From Erysipelotrichales bacterium (GTDB lineage: Bacteria; Bacillota_I; Bacilli_A; Erysipelotrichales; Erysipelotrichaceae), in assembly GCA_910576345.1 (NCBI GenBank), contig CAJTIT010000005.1, positions 50,467-114,466 on the forward strand: DNA of 64,000 nucleotides, in the 5' to 3' direction. The position numbers were made by a program, and so were the translations under genes. This document shows, one piece after another, positions 23,818-32,165 of this stretch. The notes under the pieces are model-generated. The model searched no databases and was not told the DNA's origin. It worked only from the letters and a program-made list of their open reading frames with translations. How positions within the stretch are numbered: position 1 is the first letter of the stretch; each line of letters starts with the position of its first letter.

Positions 23818-24185
23818 ATGAAGTCATTATTTGAACAGTTAGGCGGCACATATCACGAGGAAAATGGGTATCTTATTCCAGATTTAAGATTACTCACTGA
23901 GGAAGAACACCGATAGAAATATGGGGACAGCGGCATCTGGACTATTTAAAGCAATACCGTAGAGTTATATTCAATCTTCTCACAAGCGGCAAACTTAACG
24001 TTTATCTTGCCGACATTGACAGGCAAGCGCAGGAACTATCCCACAGGCTCATAGAGGGAATGAAACAGGCGCAGGGCATAACGGAACGACTAAAGGAAGA
24101 AAACGCCTTAGAATGGACAGGACGGCTAGGCAACATAAAGGCTTGTGCGAGGGAGATTGTGGATAGGGAAATCATATACGCATAG
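23818..24185 (+). pseudogene. TnpV (transposon-encoded protein) with a frameshift
   Basis: ATG 23818 reads 'MKSLFEQLGGTYHEENGYLI' to TAG at about 23914. From the following base in another frame it continues 'IEIWGQRHLDYLKQYRRVIF' to TAG 24183-24185. Together they make an almost complete TnpV of about 120 residues, missing one base near 23910. TnpV proteins accompany Tn4451-like and other gut mobile elements. This marks the left edge of an imported segment carrying the WYL/GyrI/ClbS/radical-SAM genes. Confidence 0.8.
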
Positions 24186-24376
24186 GTGTAACGCATAAAG
24201 CGTTAAAATTGGAGGGTAGGGATTTAACACCCTGCTCTCTATTTTTCTTTAAAAGTATCAGAAATATAGGAATAAAGTAAAGAAAAGCGTTACTTATTAT
24301 CCCTTCTTTGAGCAGAATAAAGTTCATTTATGCTTAGTCAGTTGATAACGAGTAAAGAAATGATTATAATAAATGA

Positions 24377-24391
24377 TGACATACGGTGTCA
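24377..24391. promoter_or_regulatory. Operator TGACA-N5-TGTCA, copy 1
   Basis: TGACATACGGTGTCA, 41 nt upstream of the WYL regulator start. It is repeated almost exactly at 25326-25340, before the next gene. Probable binding site of the WYL protein. Confidence 0.7.
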
Positions 24392-24431
24392 GGATTTTGA
24401 TGGTATTCTATTATCAAAGGAGGAGTTGGCA

Positions 24432-25328
24432 GTGCAGGAAAGCAGATTATTTAAGATTGTGTATCATTTACTTGATAAAGGACAGGCTACTGCTCCAGAA
24501 TTAGCAGAAAAATTTGAAGTATCTGTAAGGACAATTTACAGAGATATTGATGCTTTGAGTGGTGCAGGTATTCCTGTTTATGCAGAAGCTGGGCGAAACG
24601 GTGGCATTCATTTAATGAGTGATTTTGTTTTAGATAAAGCAGTGCTGTCTGAAGAAGAAAAGCAGGAAATTCTAACAGCCCTGCAAAGCATCAATCTTAC
24701 TAACAATATTGGCATCAATCAAACATTGCAAAAGCTTTCTGCAATCTTTCGTATCAGTTCGGAAAACTGGCTTGAAGTAGATTTTTCCAGATGGGGCAAC
24801 AAGGGAACTGACAATGAGAAATTTGAATTGCTAAAATCAGCGATAATTTATCAAAAGTGCGTAAAAATAACTTATGCAAATTCCTACGGAACAATTAGCG
24901 AAAGAGTTGTTAGGCCGCTAAAAATGTTATATAAGTCTATGTCATGGTACTTAAAAGCATTTTGTACGGAAAAACAGGATTATCGTATTTTTAAGCTGAC
25001 CCGTATCATAGATTTTGAAGTTCTCACGGAAATTTTTTGCAAAAGCCCCTTTCCAGAATTAGATGATACATTGGAGCAATGCTACAACACAATCGTACTG
25101 CGTTTCCCGAAAAATATGTCATACCGTGTTTATGATGAATTTGACAAAACGATGGTAAGCAAAAAAGAAAATGGGGATTTAATCGTATCTGCCCAAATGC
25201 CAGAAGATGAATGGCTTATAGGGTATTTATTGTCATTTGGAACGCAAGTAGATATTATAGAGCCTGCATATCTGAAAGACATCGTGGCAGAACAGGCACA
25301 GAAAATTTATGAAAAATATAAAACTTGA
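24432..25328 (+). CDS. WYL-domain transcriptional regulator (HTH_11)
   Basis: A 298-residue protein starting at GTG 24432, chosen because AAAGGAGGAG lies just upstream; an ATG 102 nt earlier has none and would run across the operator. An N-terminal HTH_11 domain ('AEKFEVSVRTIYRDIDALSG') precedes a WYL ligand-binding domain (about 135-215, with the Tyr-Leu pair in 'SMSWYLKAFC') and a WCX-like C-terminal domain. Such regulators sense nucleotides, DNA fragments or small molecules. It likely controls itself and the GyrI/ClbS/radical SAM genes through the paired operators. Confidence 0.9.
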   Translation: MQESRLFKIVYHLLDKGQATAPELAEKFEVSVRTIYRDIDALSGAGIPVYAEAGRNGGIHLMSDFVLDKAVLSEEEKQEILTALQSINLTNNIGINQTLQKLSAIFRISSENWLEVDFSRWGNKGTDNEKFELLKSAIIYQKCVKITYANSYGTISERVVRPLKMLYKSMSWYLKAFCTEKQDYRIFKLTRIIDFEVLTEIFCKSPFPELDDTLEQCYNTIVLRFPKNMSYRVYDEFDKTMVSKKENGDLIVSAQMPEDEWLIGYLLSFGTQVDIIEPAYLKDIVAEQAQKIYEKYKT

Positions 25329-25340
25329 CATAGGGTGTCA
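25326..25340. promoter_or_regulatory. Operator TGACA-N5-TGTCA, copy 2, over the GyrI promoter
   Basis: TGACATAGGGTGTCA, overlapping the -35 TTGACA (25325-25330) of the following operon; TGTGATATAAT follows at 25348-25358. It begins in the stop-codon region of the regulator gene. Confidence 0.7.
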
Positions 25341-25396
25341 GCATAAGTGTGATATAATTTACCTGTAAATTCTATTTGGGAAAGTGAGGGCTGAAA

Positions 25397-26020
25397 ATGA
25401 AACATGAATGGAAAAAGCATGAGAAAGAAATATATGGTGTAAAAGCAAAACCTTGCGTGCTTGATATTCCCGCTCAAAAATATATCATTCTTTCTGGCAG
25501 AGGAAATCCTAATGATGAAATCTTTTCAGATAAAGTTGCCGCCCTGTTTTCGATGGCTTATAAAATTAAGATGGCATATAAAGCGTTTGCTCCAAAAAGC
25601 AACGAAATAACAGATTATACCGTATATCCTTTAGAGGGAATGTGGAGTATGGCTTCTGAAAAAGAATATTTGGTAAAAGAAGAATTGCAGTACCGCATCA
25701 TGATACGACAACCAGATTTTATTTCCAGAAAAATATTTGATAATGCGTTAGAGACAGTAAAGGTGAGAAAAAGTATTCCGTATCTAACCGATATTTCTTT
25801 TGAAACAATCTGCGATGGCAGGTGCATTCAAATATTGCATAAAGGAGCGTTTGATGATGAGCCTGCGTCATTTGAGATTATGGACGGATATTGTATGGAA
25901 CACGGATATAAGCGTATGGGAAAAGAACACCGTGAAATATATTTGAATAATGCTAACCGTACAGACAAAGCCAATTTAAAAACTATCTTGAGATATAAAG
26001 TTACAGATACAGAGAAATAG
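25397..26020 (+). CDS. GyrI-like small-molecule-binding protein
   Basis: A 207-residue stand-alone GyrI-like (SHS2/AraC-E-bind) domain, recognised by 'CVLDIPAQKYIILSGRGNPN' at the start and the repeated alpha-beta pattern. Stand-alone members bind or hydrolyse small electrophilic or cationic compounds, and some hydrolyse cyclopropanoid genotoxins. Ribosome site GAAAGTGAGGG precedes ATG 25397. It is the first gene after operator copy 2 and is followed by a ClbS/DfsB-type gene, which fits detoxification of a DNA-reactive compound (inference). Confidence 0.8.
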   Translation: MKHEWKKHEKEIYGVKAKPCVLDIPAQKYIILSGRGNPNDEIFSDKVAALFSMAYKIKMAYKAFAPKSNEITDYTVYPLEGMWSMASEKEYLVKEELQYRIMIRQPDFISRKIFDNALETVKVRKSIPYLTDISFETICDGRCIQILHKGAFDDEPASFEIMDGYCMEHGYKRMGKEHREIYLNNANRTDKANLKTILRYKVTDTEK

Positions 26021-26055
26021 CAACATAGTATGATAAAAACGAAAGGAAAATAAAT

Positions 26056-26592
26056 ATGGGCAGACCAACAACAAAAACAGATTTACTAACAGCCGCAGCC
26101 GCTAATTATGAAAAGTTAAACACTCTTGTTTCTGGATTGACAGAAAAAGAATTATCAACGCCTTTTGATTTTTCGGGTGATGAAAAAAAGAAAGAAGCTC
26201 ACTGGAAAAGAGATAAAAATCTTCGTGATATTTTCATCCATCTCTATGAGTGGCATCAGCTTTTGTTAAACTGGGTGTATTCCAATCAGAACGGTGATAA
26301 TAAACCGTTTCTTCCTGAACCGTATAATTGGAAAACCTATGGAGATATGAATGTGGAATTTTGGAAAAAGCATCAGTCTACATCATTAGAGGACGCAAAG
26401 AATATGTTCCGGAAATCCCATAACGAAGTAATAAAACTGGCGGAAATTTTTTCAAACGAGGAATTGTTTTCGAAAGGCGTTTATAAATGGGTAGGCGGAA
26501 GCACGCTGGGTTCTTATTTTGTCAGCGTTACAGCAAGCCATTATGATTGGGCAATGAAAAAACTGAAAGCACATAGGAAAAATTGCGCCTAA
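26056..26592 (+). CDS. ClbS/DfsB-family four-helix-bundle protein
   Basis: A 178-residue DinB-like four-helix protein with 'LRDIFIHLYEWHQLLLNWV' as the core helix and 'SHYDWAMKKLKAH' at the end. ClbS from colibactin producers is a cyclopropane hydrolase giving self-resistance; DfsB relatives are widespread and mostly uncharacterised. Its place behind a GyrI-like gene under the same operator is the main clue to function. ATG 26056 has GAAAGGAAA upstream. Confidence 0.82.
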   Translation: MGRPTTKTDLLTAAAANYEKLNTLVSGLTEKELSTPFDFSGDEKKKEAHWKRDKNLRDIFIHLYEWHQLLLNWVYSNQNGDNKPFLPEPYNWKTYGDMNVEFWKKHQSTSLEDAKNMFRKSHNEVIKLAEIFSNEELFSKGVYKWVGGSTLGSYFVSVTASHYDWAMKKLKAHRKNCA

Positions 26593-26610
26593 ATGCAGGG
26601 AGGACATACG

Positions 26611-27360
26611 ATGCACTTCGTGAAAGCTAAAGGGATATTATCTGCTAAAAATGGAATGAATTTATACCGGGGCTGCTCACACGGGTGCATTTATTGTGAC
26701 TCCAGAAGCAAATGCTATCACATGGAACACGCTTTTGAGGATATTGAAGTCAAAGAAAATGCGATTGACTTGTTGGAATATGCTATTATTCATAAGCGAA
26801 AAAAGTGTATGATAGGCACAGGTTCTATGACAGACCCCTATATTCCGCTGGAAATGGAAATAGGGAATGTCAGGAAGGCTCTGCACTTAATATATGAGCA
26901 TGGTTTTGGATTTACGGTCATAACAAAATCAAACCGCATACTGAGGGATTTAGACCTTTTACAGAAAATAAATGAAAAGTCCAAGTGCGTTGTGCAAATG
27001 ACTTTGACAAAGTGCAACGAAGATTTGTGCAAAAAGATTGAGCCGAATGTAAGTACGACAAGGGAGCGTTTTGAAGTATTGAGAAAGATAAGGAACGCAG
27101 GGATACCGACAGTTGTATGGCTGACGCCAATTTTGCCGTTTATTAACGATACTGAAGATAATATTTCAGGTATTTTGGATATGTGTATTGAGGCAAAGGT
27201 TTATGGCGTTATTTGCTTTGGAATGGGGCTAACTCTCCGGGAAGGAAATCGAGAGTATTTTTATGAACAGTTAGACCGATTATTTCCTGGGCTGAAAGAA
27301 AAATATATCCGTACATACGGAAATCAGTATATGATAGAAAGCGGCAACAGCAAAATTTAA
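26611..27360 (+). CDS. SPL-like radical SAM protein, C-terminus lost by frameshift
   Basis: A 249-residue radical SAM enzyme related to spore photoproduct lyase. The 4Fe-4S cluster motif is Cys22-x3-Cys26-x2-Cys29 ('RGCSHGCIYCD'). 'MIGTGSMTDPYIPLE' and 'VITKSNRILRDLDLL' are typical of the SPL/Rv2578c group. The start is ATG 26611 behind AGGGAGG, not ATG 26593. The frame ends early at 27360. The missing tail is found intact in the next frame up to 27500, so one T was probably lost at 27352-27361. The radical-SAM core is complete. It is the last gene of the WYL-controlled set and possibly acts in nucleic-acid repair (inference). Confidence 0.85.
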   Translation: MHFVKAKGILSAKNGMNLYRGCSHGCIYCDSRSKCYHMEHAFEDIEVKENAIDLLEYAIIHKRKKCMIGTGSMTDPYIPLEMEIGNVRKALHLIYEHGFGFTVITKSNRILRDLDLLQKINEKSKCVVQMTLTKCNEDLCKKIEPNVSTTRERFEVLRKIRNAGIPTVVWLTPILPFINDTEDNISGILDMCIEAKVYGVICFGMGLTLREGNREYFYEQLDRLFPGLKEKYIRTYGNQYMIESGNSKI

Positions 27361-27500
27361 TGCGGCTTTTTCACCGAAAATGCGAAGAAAATGGAATTTT
27401 GCATGACAACGGGCAAATATTTAACTATTTGCATTTCTTTGAAGAAAAGGACGATAGTAGGCAATTAAGTATTTGGGATTGGAAAGCGGATAAAATATGA
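27355..27500 (+). pseudogene. Out-of-frame C-terminal tail of the SPL-like gene
   Basis: In the +1 frame the DNA reads LMRLFHRKCEENGILHDNGQ and goes on to IFNYLHFFEEKDD and a TGA at 27498-27500. This is the usual end of SPL-type radical SAM proteins. One extra T in the run near 27357 would restore an approximately 296-residue protein. Confidence 0.75.
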
Positions 27501-27584
27501 GTGTCATTTATGGAACAGATTCTAAGATATATGTGGATATGAGAAATAAATATATTCATAATATAAAAAGAAGGGAGGATGTTT

Positions 27585-27872
27585 ATGTTTTTACCACAGG
27601 CAAACATCAGCGGCTATCGTAAGCAATATGCATCTATAAATCAAAGTGTACAACTGTTGCCCACCTTATGTAATGAAGACGTTAGAAATCCTAGAATGAT
27701 TGGTGTGCAGACAGCGATGTCAAACGATTTTATCTTTGGTGAAGGCAATTGTTGTGGGTATGGATGTTATCAAAGCGGCGGCGTGTGTAATTGCTGCAAC
27801 ATTTACTGTCCCGTTTATTATAATCAAAGAAGTGCCTATCAGCCAAACAACACAACCTTTAACGCCAATTAA
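27585..27872 (+). CDS. Cysteine-rich small protein of unknown function
   Basis: 95 residues from ATG 27585 (AAGGGAGG upstream; ATG 27579 touches the ribosome site). The C-terminal half holds the cluster 'NCCGYGCYQSGGVCNCCNIY' with seven Cys within about 25 residues including the following C. The N-terminal half is ordinary and soluble. There is no signal peptide. I do not recognise a family. Metal binding, a disulfide-rich structural protein or a modified-peptide precursor are all possible. It stands alone with its own terminator. Confidence 0.6.
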   Translation: MFLPQANISGYRKQYASINQSVQLLPTLCNEDVRNPRMIGVQTAMSNDFIFGEGNCCGYGCYQSGGVCNCCNIYCPVYYNQRSAYQPNNTTFNAN

Positions 27873-27875
27873 TAA

Positions 27876-27902
27876 AAAAAACATCAAGGACAATCCTTGA
27901 TG
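27876..27902. terminator. Bidirectional terminator
   Basis: CATCAAGGA / TCCTTGATG with a 3-nt loop, after A7 on the left, between convergent genes. Confidence 0.8.
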
Positions 27903-27914
27903 GCGATACATATA

Positions 27915-29225
27915 TCATTGACCTTTGTATTTAATCAAATCAGATACACTGACCAGCTGATAACCTTGGCTCTGTAATTCCGGTACAAGTTCTTTGACGG
28001 CGTCTACGGTAGAAGGATACAGATCATGAAACAAAATAATGGCGCCGTCAAACGTATGCTGTCGAACTGCACTTTTGACAGATTCACTGTTTCTGCTTTT
28101 CCAGTCCAATGTATCAACATTCCATAAAGTAATGCCCAATCCATTACCTTCTACTATCTCTTTAGTTTCAAAATTATTGAAAGCCCCATAGGGAGGGCGC
28201 ATTCTTGTTGGCTCAATACCGGTCAAACCATAAATGGCGTCTTGCGTATCAAATACTTCGTGGGTTATCAGATCCTTATCATTGGTGTCAATCGATTGAT
28301 GATCCCAAGAGTGGTTGCACATTTCAAATCCTTGTTCTGCCATATATTTTACGATATTGGGATAATTTTCAACATTTTGCCCTAACATGAAGAAAGATGC
28401 CGTTGCTTTATGATCGATAAAAATTTTCATCACTTCTTCAGTAAGATTGCTTGGACCATCGTCAAATGTCATTGCGATCATTGGCTTATCCGGGTCAATA
28501 GACAAGGTTTCCGTATCTTTGTCTATTAATTTTTCATCATAAATCGTTGAATTTTTAAATATGCGCTGATAGCGAATCGGTTCAGATGCAATACCTTTAC
28601 CTTTTAGCTTTATGTATTTTTTGATATCGTTGAAAGGAAGTGCTACTTCTTTTTGTGATGCATATAAATGTATTACGTTTTCATCTATTGAAAAGGATAT
28701 ACCGTCAATTGATTTTACGTCCACATTTGCTTGCTTTTTAAATGCAGTTTTGATCATATTGATATAGTCTCTGCGTAATATGTCAGGTAGTCCTACGATG
28801 TTGCCGCTTTCTTTTTGAAAAGTGAAATATTGATGATTGACTTGCTTGACGTTTTGTTGTTGATCGAACAGTTGATAATGAAAGATCAAAGAAATATATT
28901 GATCAAATACTTCTTCACACTCATAATCCACAAACGTGATCCCCAATTCATCCGGAAGTGTGTCGATATAATTTTTGACTACTTTATCCATTTGTTCTTG
29001 TGAGAATGCCGGATAGTGGAGAAAACGAAGTTTCTCTTCATTTTCTTCTTGAAACAGTTCCTGCTTTTCTCCAACTGTTTTATGTTCGCTGCTTACTGTT
29101 TTAAAAGACGTATATGCATCATCAGGCCTTGCCCATACAAAATGAATGGCAACTGCCAAAAATACGATACAAGCAGCGACAAAGACAATTCTGCCGTATC
29201 TTGGTTTTAAATGAATATGGTTCAT
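27915..29225 (-). CDS. Membrane-anchored polysaccharide deacetylase (PdaC-like)
   Basis: 436 residues. A single N-terminal membrane segment (about 12-31) is followed by an extracytoplasmic DUF3298/PdaC-type domain (about 60-210) and a C-terminal NodB deacetylase domain (about 245-432). The catalytic motifs are complete: 'TFDDGPS' (Asp255-Asp256), 'HSWDH' (His305 and His309), 'RPPYG' (343-347), 'WNVDTLDW' and 'LFHD' (His400). It should deacetylate N-acetyl groups of peptidoglycan or a related polymer, giving lysozyme resistance. It is transcribed alone. Confidence 0.9.
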   Translation of the reverse strand: MNHIHLKPRYGRIVFVAACIVFLAVAIHFVWARPDDAYTSFKTVSSEHKTVGEKQELFQEENEEKLRFLHYPAFSQEQMDKVVKNYIDTLPDELGITFVDYECEEVFDQYISLIFHYQLFDQQQNVKQVNHQYFTFQKESGNIVGLPDILRRDYINMIKTAFKKQANVDVKSIDGISFSIDENVIHLYASQKEVALPFNDIKKYIKLKGKGIASEPIRYQRIFKNSTIYDEKLIDKDTETLSIDPDKPMIAMTFDDGPSNLTEEVMKIFIDHKATASFFMLGQNVENYPNIVKYMAEQGFEMCNHSWDHQSIDTNDKDLITHEVFDTQDAIYGLTGIEPTRMRPPYGAFNNFETKEIVEGNGLGITLWNVDTLDWKSRNSESVKSAVRQHTFDGAIILFHDLYPSTVDAVKELVPELQSQGYQLVSVSDLIKYKGQ

Positions 29226-29510
29226 ATGTTTCAGTCCTTCTTTCTCTTTTATTATGACACAAAATAGATATTTTTAAAAGCAAAATTTTAGTTTATATTT
29301 TTACAAGGCATTATCAAAATAAAAGTGTAGAAATTGAAATTTAAAAATTCCAATTATTTACGTTTAGAGAAAAGAATTTTATGATTTGGATAAAAACTTT
29401 TACGGTTTATTTTTGCCAAATGATAAAAAAACATAAAAAAATGCGATAAAAGAATGACTTTTTCTTGTTAATGATATAAAATAGTAGATAGAAAGAATTG
29501 GAGGATAATT

Positions 29511-30683
29511 ATGTATATCGGAAATGATGAATTTTATGAAGTGGAAGATTATGATGAGGACATTCGACTTCGTGAACAATTATTAGAGGAAGCAAAAAAT
29601 ATACCATCATCTACAGACTGGAATGAAGTAAACAAAGCAGTCAATGAAGTAAGAAAGAAATGGAAACGTATTCCATATCGTGACACATCTTATGAAAATG
29701 AATTAATGGAACAATTTGATGAATGCCTGAATGCGCATTATGCTGTACGCAATGAAGGATACAAAGGGAACAAAGAATTAAAGATGGCGTTGATTGAAAA
29801 AGCAGAGAAAGCAACAAAACAGGAACACTTAAATAAAGCAACAAAAGAAATGGAAGAATTGATGGAAGAATGGAAATCGATCGGTTCTGCCGGAAAGAAT
29901 ACAGACGATGCATTATGGGAACAATTCCGTGCCATTCGACATGCATTCTTCGATCGTAAAAAGCAGTATTGGAACGATCGCAAAGAACAGTTCGCAAAGG
30001 CAAAAGAGATCAAGCTAGATTTAATAGAACAAGTCAAAGCGATTGAAAACAGTGAAGAATGGCAGAAAACAAGCGAACAGATGAAACAACTGCTGGATCG
30101 CTGGAAAGCAGCCGGATCTGCCGGTAAAGAGCATGAAGACAATTTATGGGAACAGTTCAATTCGCATCGCCAAATTTTCTTCGATCGAAGAAATGCGTAT
30201 TATGAAGAACAGCATGAAGAACAAGATAAGAATTACGAAGGCAAGCGTGCCTTAAAAGAAGAAGCACAAGACATTGTAGCAGAAGGCGTATTCACAAGAG
30301 AGCACACACAGCGTATGAAACAGCTGGGAGTGGAATGGAAAGCTATCGGCTATTGCGGCAAAAACAGAGAAGAAACGATTTGGAGTGAATTCCGTTCTGT
30401 CATGGATGCATACTTTGACGGTTTGAAGCAATATAATGCGGAAAGACAAGCATCATGGCGTTCACGCATGATGGAAGTGCGCAATCGTAAAATGGATTTA
30501 ATCCAAAAACAGAAAAATCAGATCAAACGTATGGAACAAGAAATCGTTGGATTGCTTGGACAAAGAGCCATCGATGAGATGGAGCTGGACATCCAAGACA
30601 AAGAAGCGTTTATCGCACAGTTGGAAGAAGAATTAGAAGACATCGAGAAACGTCTGGCAGACGATGAGAAAAAAGCAAAATAG
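29511..30683 (+). CDS. DUF349-repeat coiled-coil protein
   Basis: 390 residues, almost wholly charged helix, with four recurring DUF349 units marked by 'W..IGSAGK..DDALWEQF' spacing (about residues 50, 115, 190 and 265) and a C-terminal coiled coil (about 320-388). There is no signal peptide or membrane segment, so it is cytoplasmic. The molecular function is unknown. It follows a 285-nt gap with no other recognised feature and starts at ATG 29511 after TTGGAGG. Confidence 0.85.
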   Translation: MYIGNDEFYEVEDYDEDIRLREQLLEEAKNIPSSTDWNEVNKAVNEVRKKWKRIPYRDTSYENELMEQFDECLNAHYAVRNEGYKGNKELKMALIEKAEKATKQEHLNKATKEMEELMEEWKSIGSAGKNTDDALWEQFRAIRHAFFDRKKQYWNDRKEQFAKAKEIKLDLIEQVKAIENSEEWQKTSEQMKQLLDRWKAAGSAGKEHEDNLWEQFNSHRQIFFDRRNAYYEEQHEEQDKNYEGKRALKEEAQDIVAEGVFTREHTQRMKQLGVEWKAIGYCGKNREETIWSEFRSVMDAYFDGLKQYNAERQASWRSRMMEVRNRKMDLIQKQKNQIKRMEQEIVGLLGQRAIDEMELDIQDKEAFIAQLEEELEDIEKRLADDEKKAK

Positions 30684-30771
30684 ATGAAACCATCGAGAGG
30701 GTATCAAATGAAATATTGGCGCATAATCGCCAATTTGATATCTTCTTTTTTTATACAGAAAGGAGGCATCT

Positions 30772-31209
30772 ATGGGAAAAAATCAAAACAATCCCTGCAC
30801 AAATGCAGAGATTCTGGAAGTATTGCATACCATTCACATATGTGCCAAGCATCGTCATTTTACAATTTCCATGAATCACAATCGTATGGAAAATGTTGCG
30901 TTTCTTCATGAATATGGATTGAAAAGCGAATGCTTGATTCAAATCTTATCTTCTTTGACTGTTGAAGATTTCTGTTACAAATGTAAGAATGCAAAAAAAG
31001 GTTTTGAACAAGAAGATTTATATGTATTTGTACCCAAAGTACAACTTATGCATGAAGGCAGAAAAGAATGTGTAGAAATCTATATCAAATGCAACTTTAT
31101 TCAAGTCAAACGGCGCATGCATTTGATCGTCATTAGCTTTCATAAAAAAAGAAAACAAGTACAATATGCATTTCAAAAGAAAGGTGATGCTTATGAAACA
31201 ACGATATAG
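30772..31209 (+). CDS. Probable MqsR-like toxin of a type II toxin-antitoxin pair
   Basis: 145 residues from ATG 30772 (AAAGGAGG). The pattern 'FLHEYGLKSECLIQILSSL' - 'VEDFCYK' - 'FEQEDLYVFVPKV' - 'VEIYIK' - 'HLIVISFHKK' follows the MqsR ribonuclease fold. Lys70, Gln80, Tyr104 and Lys125 fall where E. coli MqsR has its proposed catalytic residues (recalled alignment). The insert and basic tail are longer than in E. coli MqsR (98 aa). The next gene overlaps it by 17 nt and encodes a protein with an MqsA-like zinc finger and a Panacea domain. Toxin-first order also matches mqsRA. The expected action is mRNA cleavage; this has not been shown. Confidence 0.65.
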   Translation: MGKNQNNPCTNAEILEVLHTIHICAKHRHFTISMNHNRMENVAFLHEYGLKSECLIQILSSLTVEDFCYKCKNAKKGFEQEDLYVFVPKVQLMHEGRKECVEIYIKCNFIQVKRRMHLIVISFHKKRKQVQYAFQKKGDAYETTI

Positions 31210-31897
31210 TTATTGCGAATTCTGCAAAGCGGATGTACTTTATGACGTGATCGAGCAACAATCAGATATCAACATCTGTGGCAAGACCATAAACTATATG
31301 GAAAAAATCGCAAGATGCAGATATTGCCATCATGAGATTTTTGTCATGCATCTGATGGATGAAAATATTGCATGTACCAATCGTCTCTTGCAAGAAAAAC
31401 AAGGGAAGATTTATGTGGTGGCTTCCTATTTGTTGCAGCATGACCCTAAAATCAGTGCATTGGTACTGCAAAAGGCTTTGTATTATTGTCAAGGCTTGTT
31501 TTATGCATTTCATCATACATTCTTATTTGAAAATGATGCCCAAGCTTGGGTACATGGCCCTGTCTATAAAGAAATCTATCACGCTTTTAAACAACAGGAA
31601 AAACAGTTTTTTCAAACGGAGCCCTCATTAAATCTGGAAGAGAAAGAAGTGGTGGATGCGATTTTAAGGTATATCTGTTGTTACAGAGGAGAAACGCTTC
31701 AACAAATGACGCATTTGGAACAACCTTGGCTGCAAACAAGGAAAGAATTACCGCGTAATACAAAAACGGATCGCATCATAAAAAAAGATAAGATCGCAAA
31801 GTTCTTTGAAACAATCAAACAGAGGTATGCGATGAAACAGCCTTGTGATATTCGCCTATATGCGCAAGATTTCATGAATAAGATACACGGTTCATAA
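31193..31897 (+). CDS. Antitoxin: MqsA-like zinc finger fused to Panacea (SocA/DUF4065) domain
   Basis: 234 residues from ATG 31193, which overlaps the toxin gene by 17 nt (AAGGTG upstream). The N-terminus has two CxxC knuckles (Cys8/Cys11 and Cys42/Cys45) with 'ICGKTINYMEKIARCRYCHH' between and around them, the layout of the toxin-binding zinc domain of MqsA. Residues about 75-200 are a Panacea domain ('DPKISALVLQKALYYCQGLF', 'AWVHGPVYKEIYH'), an antitoxin module known to pair with many toxins. There is no HTH of the MqsA type, so it may neutralise without classic DNA binding. Confidence 0.8.
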   Translation: MKQRYSYCEFCKADVLYDVIEQQSDINICGKTINYMEKIARCRYCHHEIFVMHLMDENIACTNRLLQEKQGKIYVVASYLLQHDPKISALVLQKALYYCQGLFYAFHHTFLFENDAQAWVHGPVYKEIYHAFKQQEKQFFQTEPSLNLEEKEVVDAILRYICCYRGETLQQMTHLEQPWLQTRKELPRNTKTDRIIKKDKIAKFFETIKQRYAMKQPCDIRLYAQDFMNKIHGS

Positions 31898-32165
31898 ATA
31901 GGATGATTATCAAATCAGCGACATAAATAGATTACAATTTCCGATCGATAAGAGGGATGAATTTAGATGCCGTTATCATAAGTATCTAAACCTAAATACA
32001 TGGTAAGTATGAATACCTCGTGATTGCTATTGTGGCAATGTTATCAAAATGAATAACCTATGCAGCTTATAAGCAGAATTGATGAAATGCGCTCACAAAA
32101 AGCAAATAAAAGGAGTATAATAGTAGAAATGAAATGTATAAACAAACTCGTTTGGAGGGATAAGG
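31898..32165. other. Intergenic region upstream of rtcB
   Basis: 268 nt with no ORF, RNA gene or strong hairpin that I recognise. The rtcB ribosome site TTGGAGGGAT ends it. Confidence 0.4.
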
